DNA of 64,000 nucleotides from Oscillospiraceae bacterium. GTDB taxonomy: Bacteria > Bacillota > Clostridia > Christensenellales > Aristaeellaceae. Both the position numbers and the translations under genes were made by a program. The notes beneath the pieces were generated by a model, which searched no databases, was not told the origin of the DNA, and worked only from the letters and a program-made list of their open reading frames with translations. The stretch is from assembly GCA_031255415.1 (NCBI GenBank), contig JAIRSO010000005.1, positions 62,001 through 126,000 of the forward strand, read 5' to 3'. Every line of letters starts with the position of its first letter. Position 1 is the stretch's first letter. Positions 39,807 to 47,826 of the stretch are shown here, in pieces.

Positions 39807-40925
39807 TTATCCCTGTTCGTACCGCGATGAATCGCGGGCCTCGAGCAGTTTCTGCTTGAGATCGTTTTCCAGCTGGCGAAGCTGGGCTTCAGCCGCTATA
39901 CGTTTACTGCGCCCCTCGCGCTGGATGTTCTGCACCTCGGTCAGGCTTTCGATGAGCGCCTTGTTGGTCTCGACCAGCGTCTCGATATCGACGATCCCGC
40001 GCTGGCTCTCCCTCGCCGTCTCGATCGTGCCTTGCTTGAGCGCCTCGGCGTTCTGGCGGAGCATCTTATTCGTAGCGTCGGTGACGAAGCGCTGCGCCTC
40101 CAGCGCGGCCTTGCTGTTGGACAGTCCCAGCGCCAGCACCATCTGGCTCTTCCACAACGGCAGGGTGTTGACCAATGTCGAGTGGATCTTATCGGCCATC
40201 AGCGCGTCGTTGTTCTGGACGAGGCGAATCTGCGGAGCCATTTGTATGCTGATCTGCCGCGTCAGTTCCAGGTCGTATATCTTCTTCTCGAAGCGGTCTA
40301 TGGCCTGGCTCAAGTCGTTCGCGCGCTGCGCGTCGGACGGTTCGCCGCTCAGCTGCGCGGCCTTCCTCGCCTCCGGCAGATCGACCGCGCGCAGGGTATC
40401 CAGCTTCTCGCGCCCCGCGATGATGTAGAAGCACAACTGCTTATAGTAATCGACGTTCTCGTCATACAGCCGGTCGAGCATGGCGATGTCGCGCAGCATC
40501 TGCAGGCGATGATCCTCCAGCGTGTCGGCCACCTTATTGACGCTTACCTCCACCTTATCGTAGCGCGCCTTCAGGGACTGGATCTGGTTGGACGTTTTCC
40601 TAAATATCCCCAGGATCCCTTTGGCTTTATCCGGCTCGGGCGAGAAGCCCTGCAGCTGTCCGACCAGCTCGGTCAGCGTCTGGCCGACGACCCCGGTATC
40701 CTTATTGCGCACGTTAGCCAGCGCGGAGTCGGCGAACACGGTCAGTTTCTGCTGCGCCTCCGCGCCGAACTGCAGAACCTCGGTCGTATCGCGCACGTTG
40801 ATCTTGCTCGCGAACGAGCGGACGGACTCCTGGTCCTTCGGGTTGAGCTGGGTGAGCGTCAGGTCGGAGGGGCTTTTCATCTCCAACACGTCGGTCTGGG
40901 TGAGCGTCAGATCGTTATCTGCCAT
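39807..40925 (-). CDS. TelA/KlaA family (toxic anion resistance) protein
   Basis: SFASKINVRDTTEVLQFGAEAQQKLTVFADSALANVRNKDTGVVGQTLTELV; long helical TelA-like body. Confidence 0.85.
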   Translation of the reverse strand: MADNDLTLTQTDVLEMKSPSDLTLTQLNPKDQESVRSFASKINVRDTTEVLQFGAEAQQKLTVFADSALANVRNKDTGVVGQTLTELVGQLQGFSPEPDKAKGILGIFRKTSNQIQSLKARYDKVEVSVNKVADTLEDHRLQMLRDIAMLDRLYDENVDYYKQLCFYIIAGREKLDTLRAVDLPEARKAAQLSGEPSDAQRANDLSQAIDRFEKKIYDLELTRQISIQMAPQIRLVQNNDALMADKIHSTLVNTLPLWKSQMVLALGLSNSKAALEAQRFVTDATNKMLRQNAEALKQGTIETARESQRGIVDIETLVETNKALIESLTEVQNIQREGRSKRIAAEAQLRQLENDLKQKLLEARDSSRYEQG

Positions 40926-40980
40926 GGCGGCGTCCTCCTCAAGCGTAATACCATTTATATTATGACGCGCCCGCGCCGGA

Positions 40981-41682
40981 TTAGTTGGGGTTTCCGGCGG
41001 TCAATCCGTTGGAGCGCAGCATGCCGTCGAGCACGTCCATCTCCACCTGCACGTCGAGGAAGCGGTTTTTCTCGAGCGCGTCGTTTTGTTTGATGAACGC
41101 CTTGTCTATCTGCTCGAGCATCTTTTCGGTGCGCGCGCGCGTCTCGAACGCCGCCTTGCTGGTGGAGCCTCTGCCCGGCTCCAGTTCGGCGCGCGCGTCC
41201 AGTATCTTAACGGTCGCGGGCAGGTAGTAGCGCAGGAACGTGCGCAGCTGGTTCTGCAGTTCCGGCTTCTCCTCGATGCGCAGGAGCATATGCCTCGCGC
41301 TGGTCTCGATATGGTCGATGGTGCGGCTTAGGATGGGATCGGCGATAGCGTCGTTGCAAGCGCGCATACGCGTTACGGCCTGCCTCGCCTCGCGGATCAA
41401 TTCGTCGGCCGCAGCGTCGCCGCTGTCCGGCTCGACCTCGACCTCGACCACCTTCGACCGCCAGAACAGTCTGGATATCCAGTATACGGTCATAGCTAAA
41501 AGACCCAGACTGATATACTCCATCACGGTATAAAAGGAACCGTTCAGTCCGACGATCAAGACCGCCAGCCCCGCCAGCAGGTATGGTATGGGTGAATTCC
41601 TAGCCACCCTCTTTACGGACTTATCCGGGGGCGTCGCCGCGCCCCGGGGCATACGAATCGTCCTTGACACGTTCATTCTCAT
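40981..41682 (-). CDS. XpaC-like protein (5-bromo-4-chloroindolyl phosphate hydrolysis family)
   Basis: Two N-terminal TM helices, helical C-terminus, directly upstream of telA as in typical XpaC-TelA pairs. Confidence 0.65.
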   Translation of the reverse strand: MRMNVSRTIRMPRGAATPPDKSVKRVARNSPIPYLLAGLAVLIVGLNGSFYTVMEYISLGLLAMTVYWISRLFWRSKVVEVEVEPDSGDAAADELIREARQAVTRMRACNDAIADPILSRTIDHIETSARHMLLRIEEKPELQNQLRTFLRYYLPATVKILDARAELEPGRGSTSKAAFETRARTEKMLEQIDKAFIKQNDALEKNRFLDVQVEMDVLDGMLRSNGLTAGNPN

Positions 41683-41903
41683 ACTACTCCACCTCCGCGC
41701 CGCCATCGTCCGGCTGCATACTTATCATATCCTGTAAATGGCTTCGAGTCAATGAATCTTGCCCTATTTCATGATGGTTTCATCCCGCGCCTTCCGTTTT
41801 CTCATCGGATTTTAATCTTGTAGAATTAGCGCGTATACAGGGGGCGATACGAAATCATCGCGCGCAAAAACAGCCCCGCAAAATTACTCGGTACACGCGG
41901 CAC

Positions 41904-41929
41904 GTACACGCGAGGGGTTGCATAGAGTA
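41904..41929 (+). promoter_or_regulatory. Sigma-K-like promoter
   Basis: AC - 17 bp - CATAGAGTA (-10 at 41921-41929), matching CATAnnnTA. Confidence 0.6.
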
Positions 41930-41949
41930 TACGGCGAGGAGGAAATATC

Positions 41950-42867
41950 ATGAGTTGTAACTGTTCATATCCTCAGAAACCGCATCAACCTATATATCCC
42001 TATAAACCGCAATATCCCTGCCATCCCGGCAGTCCGAAATATCCGTATAAACCACAGTACCCCGCGTATCCCCCCAAGGCGTGCGATCCTTGCGCCCCGG
42101 AATGGGGATGCTGCTATCCGCCGGACGTGCCCGCACCGCCCCAGCCCGACTGCTGCGACGACTGCGGCGCGGACGGGCCATGCTGCCGCAACGGCAACTG
42201 CGCCGCGTGCGCCGAGTTCACCAAAGGCCTACCGTACCTAATGCCGCGCGCCATCGGCTGCGGACGAACCGAAAAGTGCGGCCAGGCTTACTGTCTGCCC
42301 CTCGATCCCAACTGCCTGGATCAAGGCGATCTGCCAGGCCGCCCGCCCCATACGATCGTGCGAGTGACGGGCACGGGCGGCGTGGTCGTCGAGGACTGCC
42401 TCGAACCCGATAACGCGGATTCCACGTATGATTACTTCGTGCGTATAAAGATACCGGTTGATATAATCATCCGCGACTGCGTGGGGTGCACGCACTGCCT
42501 AAGAAGCTGGTTCGTCGAGAAGGTAAAGATACCGCTGTCGTTCCGCGTGTCATGCCTGCCCAAGCTCCCGCTGATATACGTTAGGACGCTGGTCAGCCTG
42601 TGCGAACCCGTGCGCGCCGAGACCGAGACAAAGGATCTCACGCTCCCGGATAACAATTACGATTACCTGGACGTATGCGCCGACGGCCCGCCGCAGACAG
42701 AGATAATCTCGTTCGACAACTGCCCCAGGCTGAAGGTATCGGTCACCGCGTGCATCATCAGGCTGACGCCGTGCGGCAGTCCGGACGATCCGTACAGGAG
42801 GCCGCCGCAAAAGAATCCGTGCCGTTGCCCCTATCCCTGCGATTATTACCCAACGGGCGGCTATTAA
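41950..42867 (+). CDS. Cys-rich protein, paralog 1, with Tyr/Pro/Lys-rich N-terminus
   Basis: YPYKPQYP repeats; family motifs CGRTEKCGQ, LPGRPPHTIVRVTGTG, VRIKIPVDIIIRDCVGCTHCLRSW, IYVRTLVSLCEP, VTACIIRLTP. Confidence 0.85.
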   Translation: MSCNCSYPQKPHQPIYPYKPQYPCHPGSPKYPYKPQYPAYPPKACDPCAPEWGCCYPPDVPAPPQPDCCDDCGADGPCCRNGNCAACAEFTKGLPYLMPRAIGCGRTEKCGQAYCLPLDPNCLDQGDLPGRPPHTIVRVTGTGGVVVEDCLEPDNADSTYDYFVRIKIPVDIIIRDCVGCTHCLRSWFVEKVKIPLSFRVSCLPKLPLIYVRTLVSLCEPVRAETETKDLTLPDNNYDYLDVCADGPPQTEIISFDNCPRLKVSVTACIIRLTPCGSPDDPYRRPPQKNPCRCPYPCDYYPTGGY

Positions 42868-42901
42868 TATTATATCATAATTCTCTTTATGATTAAACAA
42901 G

Positions 42902-42924
42902 CCCGGCGCGGTTACCGCGCCGGG
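42902..42924 (+). terminator. Strong GC hairpin after paralog 1
   Basis: CCCGGCGCG-gttac-CGCGCCGGG, without a clear T-tract. Confidence 0.4.
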
Positions 42925-42982
42925 TTCGCCAAACAAAGGAGACTGTGAGAAGACCGGTAAGAAGACCTGTTACAAAGACCCG

Positions 42983-43831
42983 TTACAGATAGGCGGGCGG
43001 CTGGCTGACGGTCGGATCATAACCGAGCACGCCGTAGGGCATCAGTCTTACGATGCAAGCCTCCATCAGCACTTCCAGGCGCATCCCGTTAGCGCCCAGC
43101 GGTATCCCGGCTCCGGAAGCCGGCACGGGCGAGCACGCGGCGGAATGCGACGCGTTAATGCTGATATCGGGCGGCACGCCGTATGGTTCGCATAGATGCA
43201 CGCGGGACTTGAGGTAGAGCATATCGCTGCTTTGCCTCGCCGTTTCCGCGCGTCCGCACATGGGTATGCGCAGATAATCGCGCAGGAACGATCTAAGGCA
43301 GAACGTCTTACCGCAGCAATCCTCTACGATCAGCTCCAGCGGTATCTCAATCCTTAGCATCAGATCGGTATAATCCACTACCCTGATGTTTTCATTAACG
43401 TTATTAGTGGAGCACGTCGGCGGCGCGGACAACGGATCCCTTGCCCACGACGTGATCCCCAGCGCGTGAACGCACGTGACGGTGTGCGGCGCGCGCCCGG
43501 GCAGCGAGCAATCGTCCAGTTGGCCCGCGAAGTGCGGGTGCTCCGCGTCCGGGCTGAAGCGCAGGTTGGGATAATCGAGATCGTCGGCGCACTTATGCAC
43601 GCGCCCGCAGGCATAGGCTTTGGGCATCATCCACGGTATATCGGCCGACATGCAGTCGCATCTGGCGGGCATGCCGTTTCCGGCGCACGCGATGGACGGG
43701 TTGCCCGGTCCGCCGGCGACGACGCCTTGAGGATAGCAATCCGTGCAATACGGCGCGTCGCAGCAGCCGCTTCCGGGTCCGTACAGCGCGGGCTGGACGG
43801 GAAATATGCCGCCGGCGCAGATTTGGTTCAC
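42983..43831 (-). CDS. Cys-rich protein, paralog 2
   Basis: CGRVHKC, LPGRAPHTVTCVHALGI, LRIEIPLELIVEDCCGKTFCLRSF, LYLKSRVHLCEPYGVP, MEACIVRLMPYGVLGYDPTVSQPPAYL; GTG start. Confidence 0.85.
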   Translation of the reverse strand: MNQICAGGIFPVQPALYGPGSGCCDAPYCTDCYPQGVVAGGPGNPSIACAGNGMPARCDCMSADIPWMMPKAYACGRVHKCADDLDYPNLRFSPDAEHPHFAGQLDDCSLPGRAPHTVTCVHALGITSWARDPLSAPPTCSTNNVNENIRVVDYTDLMLRIEIPLELIVEDCCGKTFCLRSFLRDYLRIPMCGRAETARQSSDMLYLKSRVHLCEPYGVPPDISINASHSAACSPVPASGAGIPLGANGMRLEVLMEACIVRLMPYGVLGYDPTVSQPPAYL

Positions 43832-43881
43832 GCGAATCCCTCCTATATAGCACGGAATGCGGATACCAGAACCGGCGGCTG

Positions 43882-44724
43882 TTAATTATACTTAGGCGGC
43901 TGGCATGAATACGGATCGAACCCAAGCACGCCGTATGGCACCAGCTTTACGACGCACGCCTCCGCCAGCAGTTCCAGGCGCAGATTGTCTCCGCCCAGAA
44001 CGATGGGGGCGCTCGGATAGTTTTCGCTGCTGCCCGCGGGCACGCTGTACGGCGAGCACAGCCTCACGCGCGACTTGAGGAATAGGAAATCGCTGGTATC
44101 CCTCGCCTGCGCCGCCTGGACGCACAGCGGGATGCGTATCTCATCCTGAATATAGGATCGCAGGCAATATTGATAGCCGCAGCAGTCGCGGACGATCAAT
44201 TCTATAGGTATCTCGATATTAAGCAGCATGTCATAGCCGTCAACCCGAACGTTAGAGTTGGCGCTGCCGCAGTCGTATCCCGCGATAGCCGGATTGCGCG
44301 CCCATGAATGGATCCCCATGGCGTGGACGCACGTGATCGTGTGGGGCGGCCGCCCGGGAAGCCTGTTGCCGTCCAGCTGTCCAGACAGATTCGGATGCTG
44401 CGTGTTCGGCGTTAGGATCAGGTTGACGTGGCTGTTGGGACTGCCGACTGGAGGCAGCGGCGCGTCGTTCCATGTGTCGGCGCAGCGGTGTATGCGCCCG
44501 CAGCCGACGGCCTTAGGCATCAACCAGGGAATATCGCCGGATATGCACTGGCACTGCGAGCAGTTTCCGCCGCTGCAGCAAGGCCTGGTCGGATGGTCGG
44601 GCGAGTCGTTCGCGGCGATATTGCATTCCGCGCAGGCCGACGCGTCGCAGCAATCACATCCGGGCCCGTAAGGCCATGGCTGGGCGGGATATAAACCGCC
44701 GGCGCAAAAAGGATTGATGTTCAT
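43882..44724 (-). CDS. Cys-rich protein, paralog 3
   Basis: CGRIHRC, LPGRPPHTITCVHAMGI, LNIEIPIELIVRDCCGYQYCLRSYIQDEIRIPL, LFLKSRVRLCSPYSVP, AEACVVKLVPYGVLGFDPYSCQPPKYN. Confidence 0.85.
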   Translation of the reverse strand: MNINPFCAGGLYPAQPWPYGPGCDCCDASACAECNIAANDSPDHPTRPCCSGGNCSQCQCISGDIPWLMPKAVGCGRIHRCADTWNDAPLPPVGSPNSHVNLILTPNTQHPNLSGQLDGNRLPGRPPHTITCVHAMGIHSWARNPAIAGYDCGSANSNVRVDGYDMLLNIEIPIELIVRDCCGYQYCLRSYIQDEIRIPLCVQAAQARDTSDFLFLKSRVRLCSPYSVPAGSSENYPSAPIVLGGDNLRLELLAEACVVKLVPYGVLGFDPYSCQPPKYN

Positions 44725-44744
44725 GCAAATCCCTCCTCTGCTTG

Positions 44745-44771
44745 CATGATACGCGCGCGCCGGATCGCGGT
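44745..44771 (-). promoter_or_regulatory. Sigma-K-like promoter, weaker match
   Basis: Minus strand AC - 16 bp - CGTATCATG. Confidence 0.4.
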
Positions 44772-44912
44772 GCGTGTACGCCCCGCCCATTATTGCGGCG
44801 CGCGCGTAATCGTTGCAAGACGGAGGGCCTCATGCCCGCCCAAATCCTGATTCACGCCGGCGGCCATGCCGGATGGCTAGAACTATTAAGTATCGGGACT
44901 AGCGCCAAGCCG

Positions 44913-46094
44913 TCAGCCGACGGCGGCCGTTCTGTTGCAGGTCAGGTATCCACCGCTTGATCCCTCTTCGCCGGGCACCATGACCGTTACGCAGGACTCG
45001 ATGAGGATATCCAGCTTCGGGTTGCCGTTATAGCAGCGATCCTGCAGATTCGGGCCGGCGGGATCGTCGCGGTCAACGCACGCGTGCGTGCCGAAGGTAT
45101 AGTGCCAGTGGCATTCCCTCTCATCGTCGGGCATATCTAGCTCAAGCAGGCAGCGCGCCAGCGACGAGGCGTCCTCGGCGCGGAACGCGTTGTCCGCGAT
45201 GCGCTCGATGGCGAAGAAAGGATAGGTCGGGCCGGCGATGTAGGTGCACTGATCCGCGCCGTCGTACAGCGAGCCCAAAGGCATGCCGCTCTCGTCGTAC
45301 AATGTCGTAGCCTCGGCGGGGTTCGGGTAGCACAGGCGCACGCGCACCTTCGTGTAGAGGTACGAGTTGCCCAGGTTATGGATCTGCGCGGTCAGCGGGA
45401 TGCGCACCAGTTCGGTCAGGAAGCTGCGCAGGCAGTACAGATAGCCCGAGCAGTCGCGCACGATGACTTCCAGAGGAATCTTGAACCGCACCCACAGATT
45501 GTAGGAGTGGCAGTCGGGGTTGATGAGGTTGAGATCCGTGTACTCGGCGGCGGCGGGCACCGGGATATAGCTGGGGTTGATATCCAGGCAGTCGCCGTCG
45601 TACTGGACGAGCTGGGCGCCGGTGGCGCGCACGCATACGATCGTGTGGGGCGGGCGGCCGGGCAGGTCGGTGTGATGGCCGTTGGTGCCTTCATCCAACT
45701 GCTCCGCGCACAGGGGCAGCGTCTTTATGATCTTGCAAACATGCCGTCTCCCGCATCCGATGGACTGGGGGTACAGGGGCGGCGCGTCGCCCGATATGGC
45801 TTTGCAGGGGCAGCAGTTGCCGTTATAGCAGCACGGTTCGCTGGAGTAACCGTCGTCGCCGGTATCGACTTCGCCGCCGGAGCTGGGCGGGGTGTCGTTT
45901 TCGTCAATGCTGGAGTCGCAGATGTCGCAGCAGGAGCAGCGGTTGTTTGGCCACGCGTTCGTGGTGTCGCCGCAGCACGGGTCCATACAGGTCCATTTCC
46001 ATCCGCACGCCAGGTTTTTGTTGGCGTCATACACCTGGGGATTTACCAGGTTGGTGAACGGAGTGCCGTCGTTGTTGACAAATTGCTGACTCAT
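44913..46094 (-). CDS. Cys-rich protein, paralog 4
   Basis: NLACGWKWTCMDPCCGD, CGRRHVCK, LPGRPPHTIVCVRATGA, VRFKIPLEVIVRDCSGYLYCLRSFLTELVRIPL, LYTKVRVRLCYPN, LIESCVTVMVP. Confidence 0.85.
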   Translation of the reverse strand: MSQQFVNNDGTPFTNLVNPQVYDANKNLACGWKWTCMDPCCGDTTNAWPNNRCSCCDICDSSIDENDTPPSSGGEVDTGDDGYSSEPCCYNGNCCPCKAISGDAPPLYPQSIGCGRRHVCKIIKTLPLCAEQLDEGTNGHHTDLPGRPPHTIVCVRATGAQLVQYDGDCLDINPSYIPVPAAAEYTDLNLINPDCHSYNLWVRFKIPLEVIVRDCSGYLYCLRSFLTELVRIPLTAQIHNLGNSYLYTKVRVRLCYPNPAEATTLYDESGMPLGSLYDGADQCTYIAGPTYPFFAIERIADNAFRAEDASSLARCLLELDMPDDERECHWHYTFGTHACVDRDDPAGPNLQDRCYNGNPKLDILIESCVTVMVPGEEGSSGGYLTCNRTAAVG

Positions 46095-46109
46095 AACTGA
46101 ACCCCTTTT

Positions 46110-46134
46110 CTATTAATTGGATAAGCATTAATAG
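46110..46134. promoter_or_regulatory. Perfect dyad upstream of paralog 4
   Basis: CTATTAAT-tggataagc-ATTAATAG just 5' of the RBS. Confidence 0.55.
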
Positions 46135-46230
46135 TTCTGCGCCGCGGCAGCGGGCTGAGCCTGCGCTGCCGCCGGGGTCGGGCTCTTCCCCTCCTCAACC
46201 TTCGCTTGGGACGAGCTCCGCCCGCTTCGA

Positions 46231-46256
46231 AAGGCCGCGACTGATAATCGCGGCCT
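46231..46256. terminator. Hairpin terminator
   Basis: AAGGCCGCGA-ctgataa-TCGCGGCCTT-TT. Confidence 0.6.
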
Positions 46257-46454
46257 TTTCTTACGTAGCGCGGGTCCGGCGTTGGCCGGGACCGCCAGAT
46301 GGTTCTGGCTCGTAAGTTCATTATGAATCATTGGTATCCAAGACTGATGCCGGGGGTCGGGCCTCGCGGCCCTGTTTGAATCTCGGGCGCAGGCTTGGTC
46401 GGGTCGCCGCGCGATGATTACACTCTCTTCCTTGCGGCTAACCTGAGTCGAGGG

Positions 46455-47555
46455 TTAGTTGCTCCCGCTGGGTACGCAGGCGTATGGATCGTCTCCGCCG
46501 CCGCCGGCCGTCACTAGACGGACCACGCAGGCTTCGATTAGGATATCCAGCTTCGGGTTGCCGTTCGAGCAGCGATCCGTCAGTTTGGGTCCGTTCGGAT
46601 CGTCCGCGTCAAAGCAGCGGTAGGTGCCGAATGTATATTCGTAGTGGCACCCCTTGGCTTCGTCTTCCTCAAGCAGGCAGGCGGCCAGTTCGCCGCGGTC
46701 TTCGTCGGGGAACGCGCCCTTCACGATCGAGTCGATGCAGTTGAACGCGGTCGGGCCGGCGCACACATCGCCGCAGAAGCTCGGGCCATGGCCGATTTCG
46801 CCATCGGCGTCATACAGCGGCACGGCTTCGGCTTTGTTGGGATAGCACAGGCGCACGCGCACCTTGGTGTAAACCAACGCTTCGCCAAGATTGTGGATAC
46901 GGGCGGTCAGCGGGATCCTCACCAATTCCGTGAAGAAGCTCTTCAGGCAGTACAGATACCCGGAACAGTCGCGTACGATGACCTCGACCGGAATCTTGAA
47001 CCGCAGCCACAGGTTGTAGCTGTTGCAGTTCGGGTTGATCAGGTTCAGGTCGTTGACTCCCAGGCAGTCTTCCAGCTGCACGATTGAAGCGCCGGTAGCG
47101 CGGACGCATACGATCGTGTGGGGCGGGCGGCCTGGCAGGTCCGCGTAACCGCCGTTCACGCCTACGTCTAGTTGTTCGGCGCAAAGCGGCAGGGTTTTAA
47201 TGGCCTTGCAGATGTGCCTGCGTCCGCAGCCTATGGCGCGGGGCAGCAGCGCGGGCGCGTCGCCAGAGATGGATTTGCACGGCCGGCAGTTGCCGTTATA
47301 GCAGCAAGGCTCGTCGGTGTATCCATCGTCGTGCGGTACGTCTTCGCCGCCCTCTGGCACATTATCTTCGTCTTCGCCGGGATCGCACTGGTCGCAGCAG
47401 GAGCAGCGTCCGTTCGGCCATCCGCTGGAGTCGTCGGCGCAGGGGTCCATGCAGGTCCATTTCCACCCGCAGGCCAGGTTATTCGCGGGGTCGTATACTT
47501 GGGGGTTTACAAGGTTCGTGTAACCATTCGCAGTGTCTATGTAGCTTTGACTCAT
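46455..47555 (-). CDS. Cys-rich protein, paralog 5
   Basis: NLACGWKWTCMDPCADD, CGRRHICK, LPGRPPHTIVCVRATGA, LRFKIPVEVIVRDCSGYLYCLKSFFTELVRIPL, VYTKVRVRLCYPN, LIEACVVRLV; close homolog of paralog 4. Confidence 0.85.
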   Translation of the reverse strand: MSQSYIDTANGYTNLVNPQVYDPANNLACGWKWTCMDPCADDSSGWPNGRCSCCDQCDPGEDEDNVPEGGEDVPHDDGYTDEPCCYNGNCRPCKSISGDAPALLPRAIGCGRRHICKAIKTLPLCAEQLDVGVNGGYADLPGRPPHTIVCVRATGASIVQLEDCLGVNDLNLINPNCNSYNLWLRFKIPVEVIVRDCSGYLYCLKSFFTELVRIPLTARIHNLGEALVYTKVRVRLCYPNKAEAVPLYDADGEIGHGPSFCGDVCAGPTAFNCIDSIVKGAFPDEDRGELAACLLEEDEAKGCHYEYTFGTYRCFDADDPNGPKLTDRCSNGNPKLDILIEACVVRLVTAGGGGDDPYACVPSGSN

Positions 47556-47576
47556 TTGGAAATCCCTCCTCGCTTG

Positions 47577-47604
47577 CATGTTATGTGCCGGGGTGCGATA
47601 TGGT
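47577..47604 (-). promoter_or_regulatory. Sigma-K-like promoter
   Basis: Minus strand AC (47603-47604) - 17 bp - CATAACATG (47577-47585). Confidence 0.5.
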
Positions 47605-47661
47605 CAAAAATGATGGGTAATTATAAATCGGGCGGGATTGTCCGCCGCCGCCGGACAACCG

Positions 47662-47686
47662 AAAACGCGCCGGTTTTACCGGCGCG
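47662..47686 (-). terminator. Rho-independent terminator of the two-domain Cys-rich gene
   Basis: Minus strand CGCGCCGG-taaaa-CCGGCGCG-TTTT. Confidence 0.7.
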
Positions 47687-47826
47687 CTCTGTCCCGTGAT
47701 TATTGTTTTTCGTTGGGAACGCTATGTTTTCGCGATTGAGGATGATAACGCGTCCATGCCGTTTTAATACGAGCCGCGCGATAACGCGCCGCGCCGAAAG
47801 ACATAAAACAACGCTGATCTGGGCGC

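Noticed and set aside
40032-41093. 353-aa plus-strand ORF
   Set aside because: Antisense to the telA-like gene; no domain recognised.
46091-46331. Two small minus-strand ORFs (76 and 67 aa) between paralogs 4 and 5
   Set aside because: Overlapping frames with no RBS or family features; region is better described as intergenic with hairpins.
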